Shown: positions 1 through 9,600, numbered from the stretch's first letter. The stretch: DNA of 64,000 bases from Mycobacterium sp. IS-3022 (GCF_001500065.1 NZ_LQIN01000001.1:186001-250000); one strand, 5' to 3'. Notes: generated by a model not told the origin, from the letters alone. Numbers and translations: made by a program.

Positions 1-142
1 CTCGACTAGCGTCGACGGTTTCGTCACGCCCTGCTCAATACCCGGCGTTCCCGCCGGTCAAACACATTTCGGCGCCGAACCGCCAGCGTGAGTCACTCGA
101 CTTGCCCGCTCAGCAAATTCACCGAGCCGATGCCTTCTTCTT
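1..142. other. Chromosomal left flank, no gene seen
   Basis: The first 142 bases lie outside the left direct repeat, so they should be host chromosome that was next to the tRNA-Pro gene before integration. I see no coding sequence, RNA gene or clear hairpin in this short piece. Confidence 0.4.
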
Positions 143-186
143 GTCGGGGTGGCGGGATTTGAACCCACGACCTCTTCGTCCCGAAC
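143..186. repeat. Left attachment site, 44-bp direct repeat of tRNA-Pro 3' part
   Basis: These 44 bases match 22221-22264 except for one substitution (T160 against C22238, in the T loop of the tRNA). After position 186 the homology stops and the 5' half of a tRNA is missing, so this is an att-site remnant and not a working tRNA. It marks the far end of the island. Confidence 0.93.
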
Positions 187-700
187 CACGGCACCAGGGT
201 GTTTGAATAAGCTCGATGCGTTGGGTGGAGTGAGAAGTAGCAGTTCAGCGGTGTTGGCGGGGTTGAGTGGAGCTGGGCGAAGTGCAACTGTGCTGCGGAC
301 TGTCTGCGGACTGGACGGATGCGCGGGGCCGCGATGAACGTCAGGGCTGATCAGCCGCTGTCGCTCAGCAATTTTGGGCGTGTCCAGAGGTGGATTTATG
401 AATAGCCTGATGTCAGGGGACCGGTTGAGGCAACGGTCCTGGATCCATGAGCTGGCGTCTAACTTGCCTGTGCGCGGCGGTAGCCGTACGACGGAGGTCT
501 CTACCGGCGAATAGGGCAATGAACCGCAGCCTTGGTCAACGATATGCTCTGCGAGGGAGGTCGGCGCACTTCAGGCTGGCCTGTTCACGATCCGCTCTTC
601 CTTGATCGCTCCACCTGCGAGCCATTGTAGGCAATGATGAATGGATCGCGACTTTCTGCGAAGACGGACCGCCACGACTCGCTCTAGGAATGAACCTCCG
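187..700. other. Non-coding left end of island
   Basis: About 500 bases between the att remnant and avcD. Open frames here that read as GFEPTTSS-type peptides are translations of the tRNA repeat and are not genes. The known Vibrio avcD system has a small RNA upstream of the deaminase (established knowledge), so this stretch could hold a comparable RNA, but I see no convincing promoter-terminator pair. Confidence 0.4.
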
Positions 701-2263
701 ATGACAGATCAGGATGCCGTCGCGGCATACGACCCAGACCTTGCTTCAGTCTGGAACGAACTCATCTTCGGAATAGTTCGTCCTGTTGGAGTAGACCGCG
801 ACAGGTTCGTGTCCGCGCTAACACAACAACTAAGTACCTTCGGCTATGTCGTGCACCGCGTTCATCTAAGCGAGCTTTTCTCGGAGATGTACATGAGTAA
901 TGCCCCGCAGCTGAAGAATATGTCCGAGGCGGACCGCATTAATTCGCTTATTGACGCCGGAGATGAGTTGTGCGAACGCAGCGGGACCGCGGCGGCAGTT
1001 GCATTATGCGGGGTTTTGGACATTCGCGAACGTCGGAGAGATGCTGATCCCGCGCTCGATCGGGTCGCCTACATTTTGGATTCCATAAAGAGGGTTGAAG
1101 AGGTGTACCAGCTCAGAAATCTTTATGGAGACAGATACATCCAATTTGGTTTGCAGTCGGCAGACGATAACCGACGATCTTTTCTGATTTCGAAAGAAAG
1201 GTCCAAATCCTTCGCCAAGACTGCGGGCGAAATTGAGTCGAGCGTCAGCATCCTGATGGAGCGCGACCTTCGTGAGTCTAGTAGTTTCGGCCAGAACACG
1301 ATGCGGTCCTTTCCCTTGTCGGATGTTTTTGTCGATATGGATTCCGATCCTGAACGCCAAATAGCTCGTTTCGCAGACCTGTTGTTCGGCCGGCCGGAGT
1401 ATCCGGTACCGACATGTGAAGAGTATGGAATGCAGCTGGCGACTATAAGCAGCACGCGGTCACCAGAATTGGGCCTTAAGGTCGGGGCGGCAATCCTAGC
1501 TGAAGATGATCGTGTCATCGCAATGGGTGTGAATGCGCATCCGGAGGAGAAAACGCAATCGCCTGCATTCGATGAGAATGCTTCAGATATTGGTAAACTA
1601 ATTCTCGATACAATACAGAATCTAGCTCCCAACTACCTGAATGAATCCGCACAGGAAAAACTGGAAGAAGATCCGGATGGATTCACCCGCGAACTTCTTG
1701 ATGGTGCTCTGAAATCAGCTCAGATTCGAGATCTTACCGAATTTCAGCCCACCGTGCATGCCGAGATGTCAGCTTTACTTGATGCAATACACGCGCAATC
1801 TTCGCTCAAGGATGTGACGATGTATGTGACGGCCTATCCGTGTCACGGGTGTGCGAAGCACCTAGTAGCTTTGGGGCTACCTGTCGTCTATTTGGAGCCG
1901 TATCCCAAAAGTCGCGCAGCGACGATGTATGGAAGAACGGTCAGTAAAACATTTCGAGCATTCACTGGTGTCGCTCCAACCCGGTATCAGAAGTTGTTTG
2001 CGGTGGTAGAGGATCGCAAACTATCTGACGGCACTCGTAAATCATGGACTGATACTGAGCGGAAACTGGCCGATCCCAAGGTTGATTCAAACGTGACCAT
2101 CAGCTTGATCAATGAGCGGGAGGTTACAGCGATCGAGCGGTTGCCCGATCCTCAGGAACTAGATCTGTCTCGCGGCGGCGTGGATGTCGTACCCGAGGGC
2201 AATACTGAATCTAACGAAGGCGATGGGGTACCTTCTGACACAGCGAGTGACGTGGAGGATTGA
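701..2263 (+). CDS. avcD: Anti-phage dCTP deaminase (AvcD/DCD family)
   Basis: Predicted 520-aa two-domain defence enzyme that would deaminate dCTP (and possibly dCMP) during phage infection and so deplete the pool needed for phage DNA. The N-terminal part (about residues 20-200) has the P-loop-kinase-like opening FGIVRPVGVD typical of the family. The C-terminal part is a cytidine/dCMP deaminase domain with the zinc and catalytic signature HAE at 353-355 and PCHGC with C381 and C384. The length matches the family. I chose ATG 701 over ATG 641 because the family domain begins soon after it; the upstream option adds 20 basic residues. It is A+T-richer than core genes. The stop is followed at once by a small coupled gene. 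Function is inferred from homology to the Vibrio and E. coli systems. Confidence 0.88.
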   Translation: MTDQDAVAAYDPDLASVWNELIFGIVRPVGVDRDRFVSALTQQLSTFGYVVHRVHLSELFSEMYMSNAPQLKNMSEADRINSLIDAGDELCERSGTAAAVALCGVLDIRERRRDADPALDRVAYILDSIKRVEEVYQLRNLYGDRYIQFGLQSADDNRRSFLISKERSKSFAKTAGEIESSVSILMERDLRESSSFGQNTMRSFPLSDVFVDMDSDPERQIARFADLLFGRPEYPVPTCEEYGMQLATISSTRSPELGLKVGAAILAEDDRVIAMGVNAHPEEKTQSPAFDENASDIGKLILDTIQNLAPNYLNESAQEKLEEDPDGFTRELLDGALKSAQIRDLTEFQPTVHAEMSALLDAIHAQSSLKDVTMYVTAYPCHGCAKHLVALGLPVVYLEPYPKSRAATMYGRTVSKTFRAFTGVAPTRYQKLFAVVEDRKLSDGTRKSWTDTERKLADPKVDSNVTISLINEREVTAIERLPDPQELDLSRGGVDVVPEGNTESNEGDGVPSDTASDVED

Positions 2264-2264
2264 C

Positions 2265-2432
2265 ATGTCAGAGTCTGATCGACCCAACCAGAGACAAACC
2301 CGACGGGAGGCCATTCTCGCTGCTCGCACCACTGCTAGATCGCTCCCAGAACGTCGTCGGGAAGTGCTCAATGCCCAGTTTGAGTCGGCCTCAACCAGAG
2401 CGCAGCATCAGGCCGAATACAGGCGACGGTAG
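2265..2432 (+). CDS. Small basic hypothetical protein coupled to avcD (55 aa)
   Basis: A 55-aa open frame beginning MSESDRPNQ, one base after the avcD stop. A strong Shine-Dalgarno GGAGG (2254-2258) lies six bases before the ATG and overlaps the end of avcD, which indicates translational coupling. The product is rich in Arg, Gln and Ala, ends in three arginines, and is predicted to be a short charged helix with no signal peptide or membrane segment. I do not recognise a family. It could be an accessory or regulatory partner of the deaminase or a nucleic-acid-binding peptide; that is inference from position and charge only. Confidence 0.6.
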   Translation: MSESDRPNQRQTRREAILAARTTARSLPERRREVLNAQFESASTRAQHQAEYRRR

Positions 2433-2611
2433 ATCCGTAATGACGCTGGCTACCATACTGTGGAACGTCCTGGGAAGCCTGACCACGTAGGGTTGCGACC
2501 TCCGCACGGACACTTCGCCACTAGTGGCAAAATAGTCCTCGCTGTGCCGACGTACGGCGCGCTGACCGGCTTTGAGTTAGCCAACCCAGTTCAGCTTCGA
2601 ACTCAAGGTAT

Positions 2612-3046
2612 TTAGTGCTTCGAACAGCCGGGCGTGCCTTCTCGTGGCCGTCCGAAGGCCCGTTGTACGCGGTCCCAGATGCGGCGCCACCAGGGTTTGA
2701 GGGACCGTGGAGTGGGGGGCTGTGTGTGCGCTGCTCGGTCTCGGTCGCTCGCGAGCTGGGTGGCCCGCTTCGAGATGGTGGGGAGCCATTCAATGCGGTC
2801 GTTGCGAATGTTGTAGTGCGATCTGCAGGCCTGTTGCCCGTTACCGATGGAGGGGCGGAGTGAGACGGTGCCGTCGAAGGTGAATGTCCAGTCATGGCGC
2901 CCGAACGGTGTTACGACCTTGGTGTGGCATCCGCAGGCGCACAGGTGGACTGATGTTTCGTAGCGCATGGAGATGTAGAGGGTTCCCGGTTCGAGGTCCG
3001 CGGGGATGGACTCGGTAAATACCGGGACGAGGGACTTATTCTTCAT
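2612..3046 (-). CDS. DUF6527 protein of a bacterial ubiquitin-like operon
   Basis: A 144-aa protein, last in the Ubl-E1-DUF6527 operon; its ATG overlaps the E1 stop by 4 nt (ATGA). It has the DUF6527 pattern: a start with LYIS near residue 23, then three cysteines in CACGC (36, 38, 40), a W-T-F segment, PSIGN at 65-69 and CRSHY at 74-78. The spaced Cys and His look like a metal site. The tail from about residue 90 is basic and Pro/Arg-rich. Recent work, as I recall it, treats such operons as bacterial ubiquitination-like ('Bub') systems in which this protein may act as a peptidase or accessory factor; its exact role here is unproven. Confidence 0.8.
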   Translation of the reverse strand: MKNKSLVPVFTESIPADLEPGTLYISMRYETSVHLCACGCHTKVVTPFGRHDWTFTFDGTVSLRPSIGNGQQACRSHYNIRNDRIEWLPTISKRATQLASDRDRAAHTQPPTPRSLKPWWRRIWDRVQRAFGRPREGTPGCSKH

Positions 3047-4272
3047 GCTGCGTCGCCGTCGTCAGCGTCTGAAGGCGGGTTGTCGCTGATGCCGTACCGA
3101 TGATGTAGATCGCCGCTGTCGACGACGTAGACGGTGTGGTGTTCACCTTCTCCGTCGGTGTAGAAGCCAAGGAGCTTCTTGTAACGGATAAGGGCGAGGT
3201 TGGCGGTCATGGCGTTGAGTTCGTCTACCTGGAGGTTGGTGTCGTACTCGGCGTCCTGACCGGCGAAATAGGAGATCAGGCAATCCTTTGTGATGTGCTC
3301 GCTCTGTTCGGGGGTGGAGGTAGTGATGCGGAGCTGGCCGTTGATGCCTCCGGTGTCCTTGCTCAGGCCGACGCCGGTGTCGATGAAGGGAATTCCGTCA
3401 GCGGTCAGGGTGTCGATGATGGCCTTCTTGTCCGGCCCGGAGTCCATCGCAAGGAACACAAAGTCTGCGTCGAGAAGCTCGTGCGCGTTCTCGGCGGTGA
3501 TATTGACAGGGTGAGGGACGATGCCGCGCCGCATGATGGAGTACATCGCGGTGTAATAGTCCACCTTCTTCTTGCCGGCTGTGAGGTCCTCGAGGCACGC
3601 GGCGCCAGGAGCGCGGAATGCGTTGTGAGTGCGGAAAACGTCACCGTCGTAGAGGTGGATGGTCCGAGCCGGGGTCTTGGCGAGGGCGTCCAGGAGATGG
3701 GCGCCGGTGCCACCGAGACCGATGATCACCACCTTGTCGAGGGTGAGCCGGTCGTTCAGGTCGGTAATGCCCGCGCGGCTGGAGAAGGTGTCCGCGTAGA
3801 GGAACACACCGTCGTCTTCGTCGGTTTGCACCGGCTTATAGCTGTACGGAGTCACGTCCGGATCTTTGGCCTGGGCTGGACCAACGATCATTGCGGCGTA
3901 GTACGTGACCTTCTCGTAGAAGTCGGAGTAACCACCGCCAGCGGGCTTCTGCGAAAAGCCGCAGCTGGCGGTGAGCTCTGCAGTGGCGGACCACTTCTCA
4001 ACGCCGTCGTTGACCAGGCCGTCGATGGCGTGGCCGTTCTTGTCGCGGGGGACGCCGCCGACGAAACACATGACGTGGGTGCTGGGACGAGCGGTGGTGT
4101 TACCGCTCAGGTCCAAGGGGCACAACAAGGACCCCAGCTGGACCTGAGCGTTGTCATCCACGAAAGGGATGTCATCTACGACGAGGAACGCGTTGACGAT
4201 GCGCACGGCGAAGCCGTCCTGCACCAGGCGGGCCAGATCTGGGCTATTACGAACGAGTCGTGAGTCGAACAT
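3043..4272 (-). CDS. E1-like ThiF adenylyltransferase with N-terminal DUF6791-type domain
   Basis: A 409-aa protein with two parts. Residues about 1-160 resemble DUF6791 and include an HVMCF-VGG-P segment and a FSQKP...YEKVTYYA segment, possibly an E2-like fold. Residues about 175-380 are a ThiF/E1 domain with the nucleotide-binding GLGGTG (near 182-187) and the acidic DGD about 20 residues later, which would bind ATP and Mg and adenylate the C terminus of the neighbouring ubiquitin-like protein. A cysteine in KDC is a possible thioester site. The start overlaps the end of the Ubl gene by 26 nt and the stop overlaps the DUF6527 start, so the three are co-translated. No separate E2 or JAB peptidase gene is present. 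Confidence 0.85.
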   Translation of the reverse strand: MFDSRLVRNSPDLARLVQDGFAVRIVNAFLVVDDIPFVDDNAQVQLGSLLCPLDLSGNTTARPSTHVMCFVGGVPRDKNGHAIDGLVNDGVEKWSATAELTASCGFSQKPAGGGYSDFYEKVTYYAAMIVGPAQAKDPDVTPYSYKPVQTDEDDGVFLYADTFSSRAGITDLNDRLTLDKVVIIGLGGTGAHLLDALAKTPARTIHLYDGDVFRTHNAFRAPGAACLEDLTAGKKKVDYYTAMYSIMRRGIVPHPVNITAENAHELLDADFVFLAMDSGPDKKAIIDTLTADGIPFIDTGVGLSKDTGGINGQLRITTSTPEQSEHITKDCLISYFAGQDAEYDTNLQVDELNAMTANLALIRYKKLLGFYTDGEGEHHTVYVVDSGDLHHRYGISDNPPSDADDGDAA

Positions 4273-4531
4273 GGAACTCGGTGCCCTTCTTCTTGACCTT
4301 CACCGATTCACCGGCCACCAGGGTCCCGCTGGCCTTGCCGCCATGGGACGGATCGGCGTGGCGGTAAGTGACGGTGAACATGGCCGCCGGATCGTGGCCC
4401 GGGAAGGCCAGTTCGCCCAGTTCTTCGTAGGTGATCCGGTCGTGCTCCAAGAAGGTCTCGGTGCCGTTGATGACGACCTTGTACTCCTTGTCCTTCTTCT
4501 TCTTGCTCAACTCCTGGCTCACTGCCGTCAT
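4247..4531 (-). CDS. Multiubiquitin-type ubiquitin-like protein, single domain
   Basis: A 94-aa first gene of the operon. After a lysine-rich lead (KKKKDK) it has one beta-grasp 'multiubiquitin' domain: YKVVINGTE, the helix EELGELAFPGHDP, FTVTYRH, then LVAGESVKVKKKG and FHVRL. This is the expected substrate of the adjacent E1. It ends in LTTRS and not in Gly-Gly, so either the family uses another C-terminal chemistry or the tail is cut first. I chose ATG 4531 because AGAGAGGA lies about 8 nt upstream; an in-frame ATG 57 nt further upstream lacks that support. The gene diverges from the higBA pair. Confidence 0.83.
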   Translation of the reverse strand: MTAVSQELSKKKKDKEYKVVINGTETFLEHDRITYEELGELAFPGHDPAAMFTVTYRHADPSHGGKASGTLVAGESVKVKKKGTEFHVRLTTRS

Positions 4532-4591
4532 TACCGGTTCCTCTCTACGTGGATATCGGAGCTCTGTCACTCGCATCGAATGTATCATGTA

Positions 4592-4608
4592 ATCACCCCT
4601 AAGGTGAT
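4592..4608. promoter_or_regulatory. Inverted repeat in divergent promoter region (possible operator)
   Basis: Perfect 6-bp arms ATCACC and GGTGAT separated by CCTAA lie between the divergent ubiquitin-like operon and the higBA pair. Type II antitoxins with an Xre domain usually repress their own promoter through such a dyad, so this is a candidate HigA operator. It could affect both divergent units. Confidence 0.5.
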
Positions 4609-4724
4609 GATCGAAATACGAGTACTCACAGCGCGTCAGAATGCCGCAGGTCGACGAGGTGGCGTTAAGGTGCTATGACCGGCTGATATCCGTCTTCAGC
4701 CGATGGGTGATGGAGAGCAGACGC

Positions 4725-5036
4725 ATGGAACGGGCGTACTCGGACGAGGGCTTGCGCCGCCTCGCCCTAGATCCCGAGTTCCGGCCGGCGGGTTGGACTG
4801 ACCGCGAGATCCGGGACTTCCACCGTCTCATCCAGTGCGCACGTGCCGCTCACGTCGAAACTGACCTGCGGAACATGCGCTTGCTGCGGATTGAACCCGA
4901 CCACTCCGGTGACCCGACACGGGCACGGGCCACGTTGAGTTCGGGCCGCGTTATTGACCTCAAGTTCAGGAGCTCCGAAAACCACGGCGCTGTGGTCTTC
5001 GGAGTCTTGGCAGTAGAGATGGAATCCCTGCGATGA
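4725..5036 (+). CDS. higB: HigB/RelE-type toxin
   Basis: A 103-aa protein with the RelE/HigB-type pattern: LRRLALDPEF near the N terminus, then the helix GWTDREIRDFHRLIQCARAA, DLRNMRLLRIE, and C-terminal strands RVIDLKFRSSE and AVVFGVLAVE. Such toxins cleave mRNA on the ribosome in known members (established for the family). ATG 4725 is preceded by GGAGAG at suitable spacing; upstream in-frame ATGs would add residues unlike the family. The stop overlaps the antitoxin start (ATGA), and toxin-before-antitoxin order is typical of hig loci. Confidence 0.78.
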   Translation: MERAYSDEGLRRLALDPEFRPAGWTDREIRDFHRLIQCARAAHVETDLRNMRLLRIEPDHSGDPTRARATLSSGRVIDLKFRSSENHGAVVFGVLAVEMESLR

Positions 5037-6133
5037 GCAACACCGCACACAACGACCCACTACCCATTGATCAGACACCTGTCGGCGAACTCCTGGGCGA
5101 GGAACTCGAAGCCCGCGGATGGTCTCAGGCCGACTTCGCCGCGGTGATTGACCGCCCCACCCAATTCGTGTCCGAGATTGTGACCGGGAAAAAGGAGATC
5201 ACCCGAGAGTCGGCCGCCCAAATTGGTGCCGCCCTTTCCCAATCGCCGGAGTTCTGGCTGAATCTGCAGGACCAGTTCTTCCTGGCCCAACAAGCAAAGA
5301 ATCAGACGACGCAAGCGAAACTTGACGACGTACGCCGCCGGGCACGACTCAATCAGCTCGCACCCATTCAACTTCTACAGAAGAGAAAGATCCTTACCGG
5401 TTCGACCTTGGACGAGCTGGAAGCCGAGGTGATGGACCTGTTCGAACTTACTTCCATAAATGACCAGCCCGAGCATGGAGCAGCAGCCAAACGCGCGAAC
5501 CACGGTGAAGGCATCACCATGTTGCAGCAAGCATGGGTCGCCTGCGTTCGTAAACAAGCTAGGAAGCTACTCCCAGCCGGTGAATATTCGCCCGAAATGC
5601 TAGCCAAACTTGCCGCATCACTCCCGCGGTCGGTGAAGTCAGCTGACGACTTCGCAACGCTGCCTGACCAATTGCGTGACGCCGGCGTCCGGCTGGTGTA
5701 CGTCGAAGCACTACCAAGCGCCAAGATCGACGGGTGCGCACTGTTCGTGGATGGCCAGCCAGTCATCGGCCTATCTGGACGCGGCAAGCGACTCGACAAA
5801 GTCCTGTTCACCTTGCTCCACGAGATTGCACACATTCTCCGAGGCCACGTTGATGAGGGCCCCATCGTCGAGGACTTGGAAGACAGTCATGCACAGGAGT
5901 CAACCCGAGAGAGAGAAGCGAACGACAACGCGGGTGACTGGATTTTTCCAAACGGGTGCCCCTCAATGCCCTCTCGTATCAACGCGGCATGGATAGAGCA
6001 GACGGCAGCCAAAATCGGACTCGCGCGCATCGTGCTGATTGGCCAATTGCAGAAGCGGGGTCGCTTGGACTGGCGAACGACACTGGCGAAGAATGCCCCT
6101 TCGGTCAGCGATGTCCTACCTCACTGGAAATAG
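5033..6133 (+). CDS. higA: HigA-like antitoxin fused to ImmA/IrrE metallopeptidase
   Basis: A 366-aa protein with an N-terminal Xre helix-turn-helix (about residues 15-85, containing GWSQADFAAVIDRP and EITRESAAQIGAAL), a linker, and a C-terminal ImmA/IrrE (COG2856-type) zinc peptidase domain with HEIAH at 263-267. It should neutralise the upstream toxin and repress the promoter through the inverted repeat at 4592. The peptidase domain may cleave a partner or itself under stress, as ImmA does to the ICEBs1 repressor; that part is inference. The ATG overlaps the toxin stop by 4 nt. Confidence 0.85.
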   Translation: MSNTAHNDPLPIDQTPVGELLGEELEARGWSQADFAAVIDRPTQFVSEIVTGKKEITRESAAQIGAALSQSPEFWLNLQDQFFLAQQAKNQTTQAKLDDVRRRARLNQLAPIQLLQKRKILTGSTLDELEAEVMDLFELTSINDQPEHGAAAKRANHGEGITMLQQAWVACVRKQARKLLPAGEYSPEMLAKLAASLPRSVKSADDFATLPDQLRDAGVRLVYVEALPSAKIDGCALFVDGQPVIGLSGRGKRLDKVLFTLLHEIAHILRGHVDEGPIVEDLEDSHAQESTREREANDNAGDWIFPNGCPSMPSRINAAWIEQTAAKIGLARIVLIGQLQKRGRLDWRTTLAKNAPSVSDVLPHWK

Positions 6134-6632
6134 CAGAGCCATGCTGGATGAGACGCTGGCCTTAAGCCGAGTCTCGAACTGGAAGACGGAGTACGTGGCT
6201 AAACCTCGCTTTCCTCGCGTGACTCGTCTGCTGGCTGATTTGTCGAGGTAGTCGCGGAGGGTGCGATTTGCGTGCGTTGCGTGGCAAATAAGGAGGTCTT
6301 GAGTCCTCCTATAACCGGTTGTCGGTGCCACATTACTGCTCTACGTCCGTCGAGACTGAAGTGGCTGAGGGCTACGCGAAAGGTGCAAATCCAACACCGC
6401 TTCGTACTAGACAGATGCCGCGCGAAAGCCAAAGCGGAGCAAGGGAAAAGCGACCGTCCGGGCGTGTCGACCGCTTTTCGTCCGTCGATAACCGGCCGCC
6501 GTACTGGCGTAGGGGTCATATTCGGGCGGGGCGAATTCCACGCTGACGGGTTTGGTTGGCAGCCGGTCGCCACCTTTTTGATTCGTATGCCTGTTGACTT
6601 CCCCGCGTATGGGCGACGGCGCGAAGCGGTGT
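6134..6632. other. Island spacer without a supported gene
   Basis: About 500 bases between higA and mmpL. It holds a short hairpin (AGGAGG at 6291-6296 with CCTCCT at 6305-6310) that could end higBA transcription but lacks a T run. The small frames here have no recognisable motif, so I see no supported gene. Confidence 0.4.
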
Positions 6633-9600
6633 TCAGGTTGTGCTGATGTTTGGTTTGGTGGGCCACCAGCTGGCTTCGCGTAGGAGTGTGGCGATGGCGG
6701 GCACGGTGAGGGTGCGTACGAGGAAGGTGTCGAGCAGTAGTCCGAATCCGATGATGAGGCCGGCTTGGATCATGATGGCGACCGAGCCGACCATGAGGCC
6801 GAACATGCTGACGGCGAAGATGAGGCCGGCGGACGTGATGACGGCGCCGGTGTTGGCGACGGTGCGCAGCACGCCGACGCGGATGTTGCTTCCGGATTCT
6901 TCGCGTAGTCGGGAGACGAGCAGCATGTTGTAGTCGGCTCCGACGGCGACGAGGATGATGAATGCCAACAGAGGCACGGGCCAGGCGATTTCGTGGCCGA
7001 GGATCAATTGGAATACCAGGACGCCGAATCCGATCGAGGCGAGGTAGTTGAGCAGGACGGTGCCGAGAAGATAGATCGGTGCCAGTAGTGCGCGTAGCAG
7101 CAGCACCAGGATGATGCCGACAATGATGGTGGTGGCGAGGGCCAGTTGGGCGAAGTCTGCCCACAGGAGCCGTTGGATGTCGGAATTGACGGCTGGGAAG
7201 CCGGCGACAGAGACGGTGGCGTCAGAAAGCGAGGTGTTGGGCCGTGCGGTGTTGGCGGTGTTGGTGATGCGGTTGGCGAGGTCCATGGCTTCGACGCTGT
7301 AGGGGTCGTGGCTGGTTTCGATCATGAACCGTGCTGTTTTGCCGTCGGGTGAGAGGAATTGCTTGGCGACGTCGGTGAATTGGCGGTTCTCGAAGGCGTT
7401 GGCGGGCAGGTAGAAACCGCTTGATGAGTCGGAGTCCTGTGCCGCGCGTGCGGAGTTTTGTAGCTGGGTGGCGATCTGGCTCATCCCGGAGAGCATGTCG
7501 ATGTTGCTGTCGGCCAGGGTGCGCACACCGGTGGCCAACGCTTGGGCGCCGGAGGCGAGTTGGCCGATCCCGTCTTGTAGGCGGCGCAGGTTGCCGGCCA
7601 GGTCAGCGGGGTTTCCGAGGGCCCCGAAGGCCTTGTCGAGTGAGGTGACGGCGTTCTGGACGTTGGTGAGTGTTCCGGCGACGGTGGCATTGCTGGCGGG
7701 GTCATAGCGGTCGCCGAGGTCGGCGATCTGGTTGAAGAATCCGCTGTTGCGCAGTGTGATCAGGATCTGTACTTGGTCGCGGATCTGGGCGCATTGGGGT
7801 GTGGTGGCACACCACGGCGAGGTGTTGAGGGCACCCACGAGCGGCTCCAAAGTGGTGATCGCGTGTTGTGCCTGGTCGGCCAGGGGGCGTAGTCCTGGGC
7901 CGGATTGGATGGCCTGATCGACCGCAGGGGCGGTCGCTGACAGTTGTTGCAGCAGTGGTCGGAACTGGTTGACCTGAGTGCCAGCGGATTGGGCTTGAGT
8001 GAGGATTCCCGCCAGGGGGGCTAGGGCGGTGCGCACGGTGGTGTCGAGTTGGGCCAGTCCGCCGGCGAGTTGATCGGCGCCGTCGGTGAGTTTCGTGAGG
8101 TCGTCTCGGCGGGCGTTGCCGTCGGCGACTGCGCCGGCCATCTTGTCTCCAATTTGACCGTTTTGCCAGGCCAGTTGCGCTTGATCGAGGCGTTCCCCGG
8201 TGGGGCGGGTGACACCGGAGACTTTGGTGACACCGGGAACCTGGGAGACGCGGGACGCCATTTCGTCGAGGTCGGCCAGTCCCTTGCCGGTGCGCATGTC
8301 GGTGGGGCTCTCGACGACGAGGAATTCGGTGATGACGACGTCTTTTCGGAAGTGGCGGTCCAGCAGCTGATAGCCCTGGTTGCTGGCGGTGGTGGCAGGT
8401 TGGCCTTTGCGGTCGTCGTAGCTGATTTTGATGGTCACGGCTACCGCGGACAGTGCGAGCAGGATGACGAGGCTGACGATCAGCAGCGGCACCGGGCGGC
8501 GCACCACCGCCACGGCGACACTGTTCCAGTAGCGACGGGTGCGATCGGATTTGGGTTCACCGATGCCACGTTTAGCTGCCAGCGCCAGCACTGGTGGCAG
8601 CAGGGTGACTGTGGCCAGGAAACCGAAGAGAACGGCGATGGCGCACGCCGGGCCCAGGGCGGCGAACACACTCAAGCGGGCGAACACCATCGCCAGGAAG
8701 GCGAGTGCGACAGTGGCTGCTGAGGCCAGGATTACGCGGCCGATGCTGGCGGTGGCGTGGATGATGGCCTGATCCGCCGGCACCTGTGCGCGGCGCTGCT
8801 CGTGGTAGCGGCTGATCAGGAACACGGTGTAGTCGGTGCCGGCGCCGAGCAGGATCGCGGTCATGAACGCGACGGTGAATTGGGACACCGGCATACCCAT
8901 CTCGCCGAGCGCGGACAGTACGCCGCGCCCGACGGCCAGGCTCAGTCCGATGACCAGCAGCGGCAGTAGTGCGGTGAACACCGACCGGTAGACGATCAGC
9001 AGGATCAGGGCGATCATGCCGGCGGTGGCGATCGAGATCAACAGCAGATCGTGCTCGGCGGAGGCGATCATGTCACTGAACGTCGCCGGCGGTCCGGTGA
9101 CGTGCGCGGTGGTGGTGGAGTCGCTGAACACCTCGGCGGTGATGTCACGCACCGCCTTGACTGACTCGGCGGCCGTGGGGTCACCCAGCGTGCCGGTCAC
9201 TCCGACCGGCAGATACCACGATTTGCCGTCGGCGCTGACGGCTTGGGTTTTTGTGACCGGATCGGCCAGCAGATCCTGCACGAGCAACACGTGCTCACTG
9301 TCGGCGCGCAGCCGCTCCAGAAGGCGGTCGTAGCGCTGCTGGGCCGCAGGGGTCAGCCCGGCAGGATCTTCCATGGCCACAATCAGCACGGTTTTCGACC
9401 CTTGCTCGCCGAAGGCCGTGCTCATCCGCTCCACCGTCTGCAGGGACGGGGCGTCGCGCGGTATCAGATCCACCGACTGCTGCCGCACCACCGTCTCCAG
9501 CTGCGGGAACAGCAGCGCCAGGATGATGGCGGCGCCGATCCACACCCCGATGGTTAATGCTTTGTGCCGCACTGTGAATCGGCCCAGCGCTGCCAGCCGG

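Noticed and set aside
143..186. A second working tRNA-Pro
   Set aside because: Only the 3' part matches; the D arm and 5' acceptor strand are missing, so it is an attachment-site remnant.
149..337. Small frame starting MAGFEPTTSS (also at 22227)
   Set aside because: This peptide is a well-known translation artefact of tRNA genes and their remnants.
3136..4263. 375-codon plus-strand frame opposite the E1 gene
   Set aside because: The minus strand encodes the E1 with overlapping neighbours; the plus frame lacks domains and a ribosome-binding site.
6199..7164. His/Arg-rich minus-strand frame over the 3' end of mmpL
   Set aside because: Composition is typical of an out-of-frame reading of a GC-rich gene; mmpL is clearly real in the same place.
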